Origin: Hydra vulgaris
Lineage: Eukaryota; Cnidaria; Hydrozoa; Anthoathecata; Hydridae
DNA: 64,000 bases
NCBI RefSeq assembly: GCF_038396675.1
Contig: NC_088920.1
Span: forward strand, 70,691,001-70,755,000
Direction of reading: 5' to 3'
Part shown: positions 1 to 9,815 of the stretch, one piece after another
Layout of the letters: each line of letters starts with the position of its first letter
How positions within the stretch are numbered: position 1 is the first letter of the stretch
Made by a program: the position numbers and the translations under genes
Notes under the pieces: model-generated
What the model was told of the DNA's origin: nothing
Database searches by the model: none
What the model saw: only the letters and a program-made list of their open reading frames with translations

Positions 1-570
1 CAATATATTTTCTAGTAGAATTAGCTGAAAAGTACTTAAACATTTTATCTTTCATTATTCTATTCCATCGTTCAACTACACAACTTTTTTCTTCATTTTC
101 AGTTAATATAACTCAACACGAAGCGCTTTAACAAGCTTATTATAAAATTCTAAGCCTTTATCAACCCATATTTTTTGACACTTTTTTTCTTTAAGATCCT
201 TTGGATCTACGGAAAAATCAAAAGATTTTTTACCTTCGGATCCATGGAAATTTGAAGAATTTTTAGATCCTTCGGATCCATAGAAACTCGAAGAATTTTT
301 GAAGATTTTTTTTAAAGCATAAGCAACATCAACTCCAGTTTTATTTTTCAATGGAACAATCCATCTGAACTTTGAAAAAACATCTATTACCATTAATAAG
401 TATTTTATACCGTCATTGAGTTCGGAAAAAGATTTCATGTGAACTATATCAGCAGCCCATACTTCATCGATTCCATTTATAATAACTTTTATTTTTCTGA
501 AATGTTTTACAACTGGTCTATGAAATTCGTTTGCAAGTTTGTCAGTCCATTTCAGGTCTTTTAGACCCAT
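1..570 (-). pseudogene. Polinton integrase (rve-type DDE), partial and broken
   Basis: Retroviral-type integrase that would insert the Polinton into host DNA. The first catalytic Asp lies in WAADIVHM, the second in WVDKGLEFYN, and the Glu in CVVERWNR, which is encoded at about 40-110 in another frame. The reading frame ends after VELY near 103 and the family pattern resumes one frame over, so there is a frameshift; the gene then leaves the window. Between the first and second Asp is a Ser/Gly-rich insertion encoded by short tandem repeats rich in gatccttcggatcc (about 225-300), unusual for an integrase core. It starts at an ATG (568-570) within the WTDKLANEFHRP region. The phospholipase domain lies just upstream on the same strand, so both may be one original gene (inference). 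Confidence 0.85.
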
Positions 571-637
571 AAGATATACTTCTTTACTCTCTTCTTTTTT
601 ACTGATCGTTGGTAGTTTTTTTGAGTAGTTTCAACAC

Positions 638-757
638 CTAATTCATATGGGTTCAAAGAGGCTAATTCATATGGGTTCAAAGAGGCTAATTCATATGGGT
701 TTAAAGAGGCTAATTCATATGGGTTCAAAGAGCCTAATTCATATGGGTTCAAAGAAC
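638..757 (-). repeat. 24-bp tandem repeat encoding NPYELASL, five copies
   Basis: Five units of ctaattcatatgggttcaaagag(g) start at 638, 662, 686, 710 and 734. The period is in phase with codons and reads NPYELASL on the minus strand. It lies exactly between the phospholipase A2 and integrase reading frames, so it may be an expanded linker. Confidence 0.95.
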
Positions 758-1042
758 TAATCCAAACTTTGCTTTAGATGATATAATAGGTTTTATAATA
801 CCTCGTTCAATTCTTTCACGTATTGTCGGATTTTTTATAGCATCCATTTCTTCGATCATAATTTTATCAGCTAAATTTCTTTTTGCTGTGTCATCGAAGT
901 ATTTATAAGCAAGATCGTGATGGTAAGCTGCATTATCAACTCTATCTATAAGTTTACTCCAGTCTTTATATGCGTCAGTAGAAGTTAATTGTTCATCTAA
1001 ATTAGTACCAGGACCTGCAAAGTTCATTCCAGGTTAATGCAT
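749..1042 (-). pseudogene. Parvovirus-type phospholipase A2 domain of the Polinton
   Basis: A secreted-PLA2-like domain of the kind found in parvovirus VP1 and in many Polintons. Visible are the calcium-loop motif FAGPGTNLDEQL and the catalytic HDLAY, with the paired Asp/Lys-rich helix after it. In parvoviruses this domain disrupts endosomal membranes; the same entry role in a Polinton particle is inference. The likely start is the ATG at 1040-1042, followed by codons His, then TAA (1034-1036), Pro, Gly, so one nonsense change breaks the N-terminus; the next ATG is 1027. The frame ends just as the NPYELASL repeat begins. Its 5' end overlaps the 3' end of the zinc-ribbon gene by about 19 bases. 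Confidence 0.85.
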
Positions 1043-1251
1043 TTCGGAAAATTTGACCATTGTAGTTTTATTTTACTTGTCGCTGAATTAATTGAGCTCA
1101 ATAAATCTCCTCCTGTTTTTGATGATGCAAATTGAGTTTTTGTTTTTCCGCAAATAGCGCAAGTTCCACGTTGAATATTTCTATTGTTTTTACTCACAAC
1201 ATTTTGCAAGTTTAGTGTATTTGTTTTGTTGCTACATTTAACGCAGTACAT
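1024..1251 (-). CDS. Small zinc-ribbon protein, DUF5679-like
   Basis: 75 residues starting MYCVKC, with a second pair CAICGK about 30 residues later: a four-cysteine zinc ribbon. This resembles the DUF5679 proteins of Polintons, adintoviruses and related viruses; their function is unknown. I start it at the ATG 1249-1251 rather than further upstream because the cysteine pair begins there and the start is preceded by the TATATATATAAAA signal seen at other genes of the element. It is intact. It is transcribed away from the packaging ATPase and overlaps the start of the phospholipase gene. Confidence 0.75.
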   Translation of the reverse strand: MYCVKCSNKTNTLNLQNVVSKNNRNIQRGTCAICGKTKTQFASSKTGGDLLSSINSATSKIKLQWSNFPKCINLE

Positions 1252-1333
1252 TTTTATATATATAGAAATTTTTTCATGTATAAAAAATGAAAATCTTAAA
1301 TATTTAAAAATGGATATTATAGATTTGTCATGA
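1252..1333. promoter_or_regulatory. Divergent intergenic promoter region of the Polinton
   Basis: About 80 bases separate the minus-strand zinc-ribbon start from the plus-strand ATPase. The minus-strand side carries ctatatatataaaa directly abutting the ATG. No clear TATA-like element directly abuts the ATPase start. Confidence 0.45.
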
Positions 1334-2088
1334 AATGCGAAAAGCATTAAGAGAAATAATAATAAGTTGTTTCCTAAGAGTATAAAGGGAATTATTGTTG
1401 GAGAGTCGGGTTGTGGAAAAACTATTTTATTATTGAACTTACTTTTGAGAACTGGTTGGTTAGACTATAATAATTTATAAGTTTTTGAAAAATCTCTTTT
1501 TCAACCAGAATACAAAATATTAAAACAATCTTTTGAAAAAAAATTGCTAAAAGAAATTATTCTTGAACTATTTAAGCTACAAGACCAAATAGAAAAATTA
1601 AATGCAAACCATGAGCTTATAATTGAAGACAATTCAAAAAATTTAAATGAGAAAACAGAAACGGAGTGCAAGTTTTTTGAAACAGCAGAAGATGTACCAG
1701 ATCCTCAAGATCTTGATATTCATAAGAACAATTTGATGATATTTAATGATTTACAATTAACAATACAAAATAAGTGTGAAAAATAAGAGGAAGATAAAGT
1801 AATGTAGAATGTTTCTATCTTGCACAAAAGTATTTTATGTTAACTAGGCAAACTTTACAAAAAAATACAAATTTTATTTGCTTATTTCCACAAGATTCAA
1901 AGAATTTAAATCACATTTATAATGATCATGTTTCAAGTGATATGTCAAAAGATGAGTTTAAAAATTTTTGTAAGAAATCTTGGTCAGAGCCTCATGGATT
2001 TGTCATTATAGATCTATCTTCTAAAAAAGATTATGGAAAATATAGAAGTGGATTAAATTGTTTTTATATACCAACTTGTGAATTTTAA
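1334..2088 (+). pseudogene. Polinton packaging ATPase (FtsK/HerA type), broken
   Basis: Genome-packaging ATPase of Polintons and related capsid-forming viruses. Walker A is GESGCGKT at 1400-1423. The Walker B-to-sensor part reads in a different frame after about 1783 (RGR, then NVECFYLAQ), followed by ICLFPQD, DHVSSDMSKDEF and PHGFVIIDL, all typical of this family. Lesions seen: TAA at 1478-1480, a frameshift at about 1783-1786, a TAA three codons later, and an N-terminus where the ATG at 1334 is one frame off the Walker A frame. A long acidic Asn/Glu stretch lies in the middle. First gene of the plus-strand block; penton-like gene follows after 38 bases. Confidence 0.85.
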
Positions 2089-2126
2089 AAATCTTGTATA
2101 TATATTAAAAAAAGGCATATTTATCA

Positions 2127-2831
2127 ATGAGCGGAAATAGCAGTATAATATAAACTAATTATAACCCTATTATTACATATAAAGAAGGCAGAGAATATGA
2201 AATGGCTGTAGTTGGTTTACAGACATATTACAGTTTTCCTAATATTAATTCTTCAAACAACAATTTTCGATATAGCGCAAATAATGGATCAACTTGGAAG
2301 GATATAAACATTCCAGATGGATGTTACGAAATTGATGATATAAATAAATATATCCAATCGATTATGATAGGAAACGGTGATGCAAGTTCAGGAGTTGCAA
2401 ATATTACTAATGAAGGAAAAAATAATACATTAAGATTAGCTTTAAGTATTGCAGCTGGTTATAAAGTTGATTTTACAACTTCAAATTCAATTAGAACTGT
2501 TTTTGGTTTTGACAGTGGAATATATTCAGCAGGATACATTGTATCAACTAATTTAGTAAACATATTAAGTGTTAATAGTATACTAGTAACAAGTGATATA
2601 ATAGGATCATCGTATGTAAATGGAGTAACTGATAACGTTATCTATTCATTTTCTCCAGATGTAGGTCCTGGATATAAAATTGTTGAAAAGCCGCATACGT
2701 CAATTTATTTACCCGTAATACTAAATAAAATATCAAGAATGGAAAATAAATTGATTGATCAAGATGGAAATCTTTTGGATTTACGAGGAGAAAAAGTAAC
2801 TATTATATTTCATATAAGAGAAGTGAAATAA
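2127..2831 (+). pseudogene. Penton-like minor capsid protein (single jelly roll), one stop
   Basis: About 234 codons. The pattern VGLQTYYSFPNI, IPDGCYEIDDINKYI, VFGFDSGIY, NLVNILSVNSILVTSDIIGSSYVNG, YLPVILNKISRMENKLIDQDGNLLDLRGE is that of the Polinton minor capsid (penton, vertex) protein. The natural start is the ATG at 2127, which is in frame and adds the NYNPIITYKEGREYE segment; a TAA at 2151-2153 (ninth codon) now breaks it, leaving an internal ATG at 2202. The rest is uninterrupted. It sits between the packaging ATPase and the PX-like gene, the usual capsid-gene neighbourhood. Confidence 0.82.
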
Positions 2832-2873
2832 TTTTTGTAATTTAAAAAAAAATAATTTTATATCCATATAAAA

Positions 2874-3476
2874 ATGAGTAAATATATTAATATTAAAATA
2901 AATATTTCAGAGGGACAATTGAAAAAAATTAAAAAAGCAATCGGTGAAGAAGATGGTTATGGATCTAGTATTAAATTAGCCCATTCAGATCTTAATGGTA
3001 ATCATGTATTAGCTGTAACAAAAAGGCAATTGAATAATTTTTAGAAAGCATATGAAAATGGTACTGGTGTAATAATTAATTTAAGTAAAGCGCAACTCAT
3101 TCACAATTCTAAAATAGAGGGTGGATTTCTTGGAGCACTTTTACCTTTCTTTGGTACAGCTGGAAGATTTCTATTATCAAGCGTTGCTCCAGCTCTTACA
3201 ACAGGTTTATTAACAGGAGTAGGTTCAGCAGCTGGATCAGCTATGGTTGATAAAATTGCTAGAAGGGGTATTGTGTACAGGAAAAAGAATGGAGTAGGAT
3301 TTAAAATGACTGCTGCTGGAAATAGATTATATTTGAGACCATGGAGTAAAGGAGGTTCTGTAGGTGATTGTTATTACATGCGTAGTGGAAATGGATATAC
3401 ATCAACAGGTGAAGGTTTATTATTAGGACTAAATTCACCATTTGCTAACATTCCATTTTTGAATTGGCTTCTGTGA
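2874..3476 (+). pseudogene. PX-like Polinton virion protein with glycine-rich hydrophobic core, one stop
   Basis: 200 codons. The N-terminal half is a small basic domain (INIKINISEGQ, HVLAVTKRQLNNF); then a Gly/Ala/Leu-rich hydrophobic stretch follows IEGGFLGALLPFFG, and a C-terminal Gly/Tyr-rich part ends NSPFANIPFLNWLL. This layout matches the PX-type minor virion protein found in animal Polintons; the hydrophobic segment suggests membrane interaction, like adenovirus membrane-lytic or cement proteins (inference). A TAG at 3042-3044 breaks codon 57; everything else is open. The start abuts a tatatccatataaaa signal. Confidence 0.7.
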
Positions 3477-3514
3477 TTTCTCCAAGTTTTTTTATATATT
3501 GCATATAAAAAGAA

Positions 3515-3902
3515 ATGCCAGTACATAAATTTATAAAAAAATTATATATTCCAGAGGAACCTCTAAAATCACTTCTTCATTCTAAGGTACACAAAGAATT
3601 GGAGAATCCTTCAGTATTAATAACTGAGAATAAATATGAAATATTTGCACAAAATGACATAACAATAAAAACTCTATCAAATCAACATATTATTTTAAAG
3701 TTTGGTGTAGTAGTTGATAAAGGTGTTGCGTTAGTTTCATTAAAACAAGAACTTAAATTAAAAATGTAAAGTTTACAAAATTCTATAATATCAGAGTCTG
3801 TTGATGATATTGTAGTAAATGTTGTTAATAATTCTGATTCTTATCTATTGATTAAAAAAGAAGATATGTTTTGTGAAATTATTGTAAATATTTTTTTTTT
3901 AA
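3515..3902 (+). pseudogene. Possible dUTPase-fold Polinton protein, one stop
   Basis: About 125 codons with a TAA at 3767-3769. Around the stop the protein has alternating beta-strand patterns; its last third, with VVNNSDSYLLIKKEDMFCEIIV, looks like the final strands and the NHS/KKGDRI-type turn of trimeric dUTPases. The catalytic Asp/Tyr motif is not recognisable (SESVDDI in its place), so if the fold call is right it is probably a non-enzymatic, structural derivative. The end is uncertain because the frame runs through a poly-T tract and continues in frame over the start of the next gene. Confidence 0.4.
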
Positions 3903-3936
3903 ATTATTTAAAAAAAAATTATTTTTACTTATTAAA

Positions 3937-4608
3937 ATGGAGTTTAATTGCAAAAAGCTGTGTAATAATATTTATTCAGATATACCAAATGTACAGAGTG
4001 CAAATGATAATAAAACTTTCAATAAAATATATCCAAATCTTCCAAGTGCACCTGACGAAGAATGTAAGATTATTAGTGCACATATATATCGCCTAAACAC
4101 AGTTAGTGAGGTTCAAAAAGAAATAGAGAGTGAAAGAGAAAAGAGAAATATGTTAAGTAAAAAGTATCATAGAGCAGTAAAAATAATTTCAGCAATTGAT
4201 AATTCATTACTAGCAAGCATTATGGCACTTGGAACTAATGGAGTTGGCTTTTTAGCAATAATAATTGCAGCGCCAGTAGCTATTGCATGTGAAGGTGCAG
4301 CCTTAGGAACAGGTGTTTTATCATTAATAGAAGGGCAAGTTAATAAAAAATTGAATTTAAAAGCAGAAAAGCATGAAAAAATTAAAGTACTTGCTGATTC
4401 AAAACTAAATATAATAAGTGACTATATTTCTAAAGCTTTAGTAGATGGAAGTATAGATGATAATAAATTTAAACTAATACTTAGTGAACTTGAAAAATTT
4501 AAAGCCATGCTTGAGCAAATTAGAACAAATTCAAAAGAATTAATTAATGAACAAACTAAAGAATCATTAATTAAACAAGGAAGAGATGAAGCAGATAATA
4601 TACTCTAA
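3937..4608 (+). CDS. Polinton-associated coiled-coil membrane protein
   Basis: 223 residues, intact. Residues about 60-90 are a charged helix (EVQKEIESEREKRNMLSKKYHRA); about 97-133 form two adjoining hydrophobic helices rich in Gly/Ala (ASIMALGTNGVGFLAIIIAAPVAIAC); the C-terminal third is again charged, helical and coiled-coil-like. I know this architecture from cnidarian and other animal Polintons but not its function; a hairpin membrane anchor or fusion-like membrane protein are both possible. The start abuts ttattaaaATG. Its 3' end is part of a 372-bp tandem duplication, so the present C-terminus may not be the original one. Confidence 0.6.
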   Translation: MEFNCKKLCNNIYSDIPNVQSANDNKTFNKIYPNLPSAPDEECKIISAHIYRLNTVSEVQKEIESEREKRNMLSKKYHRAVKIISAIDNSLLASIMALGTNGVGFLAIIIAAPVAIACEGAALGTGVLSLIEGQVNKKLNLKAEKHEKIKVLADSKLNIISDYISKALVDGSIDDNKFKLILSELEKFKAMLEQIRTNSKELINEQTKESLIKQGRDEADNIL

Positions 4609-4773
4609 AGCAGGTGTAGTAAAAATGTAAACGTCAAAACATAAAATAGTGTACTAAAATAAAACGTAAAACATAACGATTTATGTTGTGTTTTTTTATA
4701 TTTATTTATAAAAAAGCAAAATATCATTTCTAATGTTGTATTTTTTTTATCTTTCTTATAAAAAAAAGGCAAA

Positions 4774-4872
4774 ATGACATTTCTAAAAATTGAAGATCCT
4801 GAAAAAAGAGACAAAATTGTCAAAGAATTCTTTGAGATTAAAAAAAAGAATACGGGAGAATTATTTATATGA
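4774..4872 (+). pseudogene. Truncated first copy of the DUF8207-like N-terminus
   Basis: 32 codons beginning MTFLKIEDPEKRDK, clearly homologous to the start of the gene at 5073 (MSFPKSEDPEKRDQ). A product of the tandem duplication, ending at TGA. Confidence 0.8.
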
Positions 4873-5014
4873 CAAGATCGGTGAAACTAATTTAGAACAA
4901 ATTCAAAAGAATTAATTAATGAACAAACTAAAGAATCATTAATTAAAAAAGTAAGCGATGAAGTAATTAAAACACTCAAAAGCAAATTTAGTAAAAATGT
5001 AAACGCCAAAACAT

Positions 5015-5046
5015 AAAACACAACATAACAATTTATGTTGTGTTTT
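5015..5046 (+). terminator. Intergenic hairpin followed by T tract
   Basis: Perfect 14-bp inverted arms (aaaacacaacataa / ttatgttgtgtttt) with a 4-base loop, then TTT and the TATA-like signal of the next gene. A decayed version lies at about 4665-4697 in the other duplicate. It could end transcripts or simply be fixed with the junction. Confidence 0.4.
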
Positions 5047-5072
5047 TTTATATTTATTTATAAAAAAGCAAA

Positions 5073-5939
5073 ATGTCATTTCCAAAAAGTGAAGATCCTG
5101 AAAAAAGAGATCAAGTTGTTGAAGAATTCTTAGAGCTTAAAAAAAAAATAAAGCAGAGTTATCTAAATGAAAAGATGGGTGAAACTAATTTACGGTCAGA
5201 CTTAGAAAAATGATACAAACCATTAATTGATAGTCAAGATGGAATAAAAGAAAACATAAATAAATTGCAAGATAGAGCTGATAAATTCGCACTCACTTTT
5301 TCAAATTATTATCCTGAAGCAAATAGAGAGATAACGATAACTGATTCTAAAGAACTATTTCCTTATCATGAAGAAAATAAAGGTATGAGGCTAAAAAAAA
5401 TGGCAACAGATTATCTAAGAATGTATGCTAATAGTAAAAAATCTGCAGATACTATATTTGGAATACATTCTAAAGATGATATATTTTATATTGGAAAAAA
5501 ACCAATAAATATTAATGATAATGATATAACTATTGATGATGAAATATATTATGGCACTTCTGGTCTTTGGGAGTTGATAGTAAAGTTTAATCCTGATAAG
5601 GGAATATGTAATGAAAATGACCTTAAAAAATATCGAAATATATTAATACAAGCAGATGCAATTATTTCTGATGCAAACCAATACAAACCAAAGTCGTCTC
5701 GTAGTGGAAAATACAGAAAAAAAATAGCTCCTATTTGGAGAGATATAAATAGGAAGCGTAAATCAAATGGAGTAGGGACAAAAGTACAAACTATAATTCT
5801 TCCTAGCGACCCTAATTTATTAATTGAAAAGCTTGAATTACGTATAGCTGCATGGAAAGCAGGTAACACTGGAGCAATAAATGAAGCTGTTGCAATTTGT
5901 GATGAATTATTAAGTCAAGGTATAATTGATGATTTATAG
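5073..5939 (+). pseudogene. DUF8207-like Polinton protein, one stop
   Basis: 288 codons. N-terminus is charged and helical (EDPEKRDQVVEEFLELKKKI); the middle and C-terminal part has DTIFGIHSKDDIFYIG, YYGTSGLWELIV and LRIAAWKAGNTGAINEAVAICDELL, the conserved pattern of the DUF8207 domain family seen in many animal Polinton-derived proteins. Function unknown. A TGA at 5211-5213 (codon 47) interrupts it; the remaining 240 codons are open. Start chosen at the ATG after tttatttataaaaaagcaaa; this signal recurs upstream of the duplicated first copy. Confidence 0.68.
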
Positions 5940-6008
5940 TATAAATTAATACAAAATAATTTATAATATATATCAGTGTATATAAAAAAAATATAAGGTA
6001 CATAAAAA

Positions 6009-6560
6009 ATGCTAATTGTTAATTATAAGAGATATATAAAGAAACATGCTATTGGAGGAAGTGGTATATTTGAAAGTACGAGATTTATTTAAACGAATAA
6101 GGCGTAAAATGTAAAAAGAGTATCATCAGCTATGTTGAAGAAGATGGCTGCTACTGATTTAGGAAAAACTGCAATAACTGCTGCTAAATCAGTAGGAAAA
6201 GAACTATCAACATCAGCGATAGAAGCTGCTAGAAATGCTGCAGTTGAAAAAGGAAACAAATAATTAATAAAGCATCTTTAAAAATAGTTTCACAACCTGC
6301 TATTGATAAAAGAACTGATGAAATTATTTCAAATTTGGTTGCATCTAAAGATCTGATTAATAATGAATATAATTCTTATGGTTCTGAAAGACCTAAAAAA
6401 AAAAAATGGAGATTAGGTAACAACAAATATAAATAAATTAATGTTGGGGTCTGCAATAAGATCAGTAAAAAAAGTACCAATTAAAAATGCTATAAGAATA
6501 GAAGATCTAGTTAAAAAGGACGCGGCCTTCAACTTGCGTAGATTTAACTTGTTAAATCAA
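6009..6560 (+). pseudogene. Basic Polinton virion core-like protein, several breaks
   Basis: The start reads KRYIKKHAIGGSGIFEST, then an Ala/Lys-rich helix (AATDLGKTAITAAKSVGKEL, AARNAAVEKGNK) and near the end AIRIEDLVKKD. Basic, alanine-rich, low-complexity proteins with this GGSGIFE signature are standard in cnidarian Polintons and are thought to be DNA-binding core proteins comparable to adenovirus core proteins (inference). At least two stops and two frameshifts. Ends near two copies of a 21-bp repeat. Confidence 0.6.
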
Positions 6561-6568
6561 TGAGCTGC

Positions 6569-6614
6569 GCATAGCTAGATTACATTTACGCATAGCTAGA
6601 TTACATTTACGCGT
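6569..6614. repeat. 21-bp tandem repeat, two copies
   Basis: atagctagattacatttacgc occurs at 6571 and 6592. It lies between the core gene and the capsid promoter; no role evident. Confidence 0.9.
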
Positions 6615-6961
6615 AGACTTGCTAAATTTTTTATATAGTTTTTTAAGAATTGTCAATAAAAATTTTTTTTTATATTGTATATAAAAAAATAAAATGACAA
6701 CGGAAGTATTAAATTTTACAGAAATGCCAATTGTAGATAATGGAATTGAAAGAAATGAATTCCATGAATATGAACCAGCGAATGGTGTAAATCTAAATAG
6801 CCCTGGAGAAATAAGAATCAACATTGAGCAGCGAGATTTGTTCACACTTCCATCTGAGGCTTTTCTATTATTTGAAGGACAACTTATGAATGCTGATGGA
6901 ACAGCTTATGCTAATGCAGATGCAGTATCGCTTACAAATAATAGTCTTATGCATTTATTTA

Positions 6962-8257
6962 ACAGGTGATGCGGAGAAATCCTAATTTCATTATTTGAGC
7001 ATAATAATTAGTTTTTGTGGTTTATCTTTGATTTTATCACAAAAACTGATTATTATTTGAGCATAATAATCAGTTTTTGTGGTAAAATGAGGTTAAATAC
7101 AGCTGAACGAGAATCTTTTCGAAAGCGACTAAAAATGTTTTTTGTAAATAAACCTAATATAAAAACTAAAAAAATTGTAAATCATTTTGAAAACGAAGGA
7201 TTTGCTCGAAGTACAATGTATGATAACCTAAAAAGACTTGCAACTGTTCAATCGTTTTCTGATAGAAAGCACCCTGGTTGTCCGACATCCTGGACTAGAG
7301 AAAAGAAAGCCGAATTAACGAGACTTGTCAACAATCGAAATGGGGTCAGTCAGAGATAAATAGGTATTAAATTCGGTGTAAATCAATCGACAATTGGTCG
7401 TCAGTTAAAAAAAATGAATATCAAATATAGAAAACGTGAAAAGACTCCAAAATACACTATAGAACAACAAATAAAGGCAAAGAAAAGAAGCAGGAAACTA
7501 GTTAACCAACTCTATAACACAAAATCGCTTCTAGCCATCGATGACGAAAAATACTTTTGTTTTGCAGGGGACAACATGCTTGGAAATTCTGGATACTACA
7601 CAAACAACAAAAAGGCATATCCAGAAAGTGTTCGTTTTATAGGAAAAGAGAAATTTCCAAAAAAATTATTAATGTGGATAGCCATATCTGACCGTGGTAT
7701 GTCCGAGCCATTGTTCGCACTTCCGAGGCTGTAGCGATCAATTCATCAATCTATATTAATGAATGTTTAGAAAATCGACTTCTTCCATTTATTCACAAGT
7801 ATCATGGAGACTTTAACTATTTATTTTGGCCAGATTTAGCAAGTTCTCATTATTCTAAAGATTCTCTAAATTGGATGGATCAATATGTCTATTACGTTGA
7901 TAAAGAATCCAATCCCCCAAATGTGCCTCAAGCACGACCAATTGAACATTTTTGGGGACATTTGGCACAGAAGGTTTACGAGGGAGATTGGCAAGCTTCA
8001 ACAGAGCAAGTTTTGATTGATCGCATTAAACTAAAACTACAAGAAATTGATTTAAACTTTTTACAGTCGCATATGAAAGGCGTCAGAGCAAAATTGAGAT
8101 CAATTGCAGATGGTGGTTTTTTTCATATAAAAAAATAATATATTTTTATTAAAAGATAAATGCTTAATTTAAAAAAAATATAATAGTAGTTTGTTTTTTT
8201 GTTTATAAATAAGTTATTGACGTTTTTATTTTGTCCGATAACTTCCGCATCACCCGT
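6962..8257 (+). mobile_element. Tc1/mariner element, DD36E-type, copy 1, inserted in the capsid gene
   Basis: 1,296 bp flanked by TA on both sides. The right terminus reads ttgtccgataacttccgcatcacccgt; the left terminus, ac(a/g)ggtgatgcgga, matches it in inverted form but lacks the inner gttatcggac part that copy 2 (58337) retains. One transposase gene fills it. Between left TIR and gene is a direct repeat of attatttgagcataataat(t/c)agtttttgtgg. Confidence 0.93.
7087..8138 (+). pseudogene. Tc1-type transposase (DD36E spacing), copy 1
   Basis: N-terminal paired-like helix-turn-helix (KTKKIVNHFENEGFARSTMYDNLKR and a second one near GVNQSTIGRQLKK); catalytic core with Asp in LLAIDDEKYF, Asp in FWPDLASSHYS and Glu in ARPIEHFWG. 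I count 36 residues between the second Asp and the Glu, i.e. DD36E. Lesions: TAA at 7357-7359 and loss of one T at about 7710 relative to copy 2, shifting the frame; both absent from copy 2. The start ATG follows ttgtggtaaa. Ends GFFHIKK then TAA. Confidence 0.9.
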
Positions 8258-9335
8258 TAGTCAAATATCATACCCATTATCAAACCGAGATATAGAAACT
8301 GTTTATCGCCCAGGTCAAGCAACTACAATGTTAGGAATGCTTAAATACCCAAATGACTTTCAATTAGCGCAAGGATTAAATCAATTGTGGTATAAAGATA
8401 ATACAACAACAGCAGTAATTGCAGATAACTCAGGGTTTGCAACAAGACAAGCATACATAATTCAGAAACCAACTACAAAAGAAACATTTTTATTTTGCGT
8501 ACCTTTAAGATCCATTTTTGGATTCTGTGATTACGACAAAGTTATTTATGGGATTAAACATACAATAACTCTTGTAAGACAAAGTGATGATGACACCATT
8601 TTTAGGCTTGCTGCGATAGCTGCAGGAAAAGTTAATCTTAATAAAATATCATTGGTTATGCCAAATGTGATACCATCAGATATAGAAAGGTTTAAACTTT
8701 TTTTAGCAAATCGAATCAAAAGTGATAATTCCAGTAAGTTTTCGATCGCATTAGTGTGATACTATAGCTGTTCCACAAGCTACTACATTTTCTTGGACTT
8801 TGAGTGTAAGGTCATCTCTTGAAAATCCAAGATACATTATCGTTGGATTCAAAACAAGTAAGTTGTTAGACCAAACTGCGAATATTTTAATATTTGATTA
8901 TTGCGACTTGAAAAATATGTACATTACACTTAATCAAAACAGATATTCTGCTGTTGATTATAATTTGTCATTCCCAAATCAGCAATTTTCAAGAATTTAT
9001 AGAGAACCAGCTGTGTTTAGTTAAAAATTATATGGAATGAATGAATTGATCACACACAGCAACATAAATTCTTCTGACTATAGAGATTTATACCCAATCC
9101 ATGTTTTTGATGTTAGCAATCAATCAGAAAAATTAAAATCATCAACAATAGATTTAAAAATTATAGCAACATTTAATTCAAATGTTCCAGCAAATACAGA
9201 GGCATATGCTGTTGTATTATCTGATAGAATGATACAATTTCAATCAGACGGAAATAGAACGAACATTGTTTATTAAAATTTTGTAAATTAAATTTTTTTG
9301 AAAATTAATTAAATTTTTTTCTTTATATAATAAAA

Positions 9336-9815
9336 ATGTATTATAGAATAGAAAACTTGCAGAAGTTGTTAAAAGAAAATAACATTTCACAAACATCTAA
9401 AAATTATGCCACATTGTTAATGATTGCTGTAGATAATGGGTTGATAAATAAAGAATCAATCATGTCAAAAGCAACAGAAGCAAATGATTAGAAAAGACCA
9501 GTTGGAAGACCTATAATACATCCAGTAAAAGAAGTAAATGAGAAAAAAGAAATAGATCCAAAATATGAAAGATTAAGAACAATTAAGAAAAAACCAGTCA
9601 CTATTAAATTAACAAACATAGAAACAGGAGAAGAAACAGCATATAAATCCTTATATAGTGCTATGCGTGGAACTGGACATGGATATAGAGATCTTGAATT
9701 GAGAGATGGGAAGATTGGTAATGGTTATAAGATTGAAATATTTCAAATTCTGAAAAATTTAAAAAATAAAATCTTGTTATATAAAAAATGGAAAATATAC
9801 TTCGCATGTATATAG
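9336..9815 (+). pseudogene. Unknown small Polinton protein with ETGEE...GNGYKI motif, one stop
   Basis: About 150 codons. N-terminal helix MYYRIENLQKLLKENN; TAG at 9489-9491; then basic linker (KRPVGRPI) and a C-terminal motif KLTNIETGEETAYKSLYSAM, GHGYRDLELRDGKIGNGYKIEIF that looks like a NUMOD-style small DNA-binding fold. Conserved in form with cnidarian Polinton proteins of unknown role. Original stop is probably near 9750; the present frame runs on to 9815 over the next gene. Start abuts tatataataaaa. Confidence 0.5.

Larger units (their letters stand above)
4522..5191 (+). repeat. Tandem duplication across a Polinton gene junction (372-bp offset)
   Basis: Copy 1 starts at 4522 and copy 2 at 4894 (both with agaacaaattcaaaagaatt). 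Each contains the tail of the coiled-coil membrane gene, the intergenic hairpin and the first about 33 codons of the DUF8207-like gene. The copies differ by small changes; copy 2 joins the intact downstream gene. Confidence 0.9.
6694..9276 (+). pseudogene. Polinton major capsid protein (double jelly roll), split by a Tc1-type transposon
   Basis: The 5' part (6694-6961) encodes MTTEVLNFTEMPIVD through LTNNSLMHLF; the 3' part (from 8260) carries ISYPLSNRDIE, YRPGQATTMLGMLKYP, QGLNQLWYKDN, QATTFSWTL, NPRYIIVGFKTSK, and a C-terminal region ending with a Asn/Thr-rich strand. This is the hexon-like double-jelly-roll capsid protein. A 1,296-bp transposon sits at a TA dinucleotide in the first jelly roll. 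Independent damage: frame loss after position 8758, a gap in the frame until about 8770, and a TAA at 9022-9024. The start follows ttatattgtatataaaaaaataaa, the same signal as other late genes. Confidence 0.85.
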
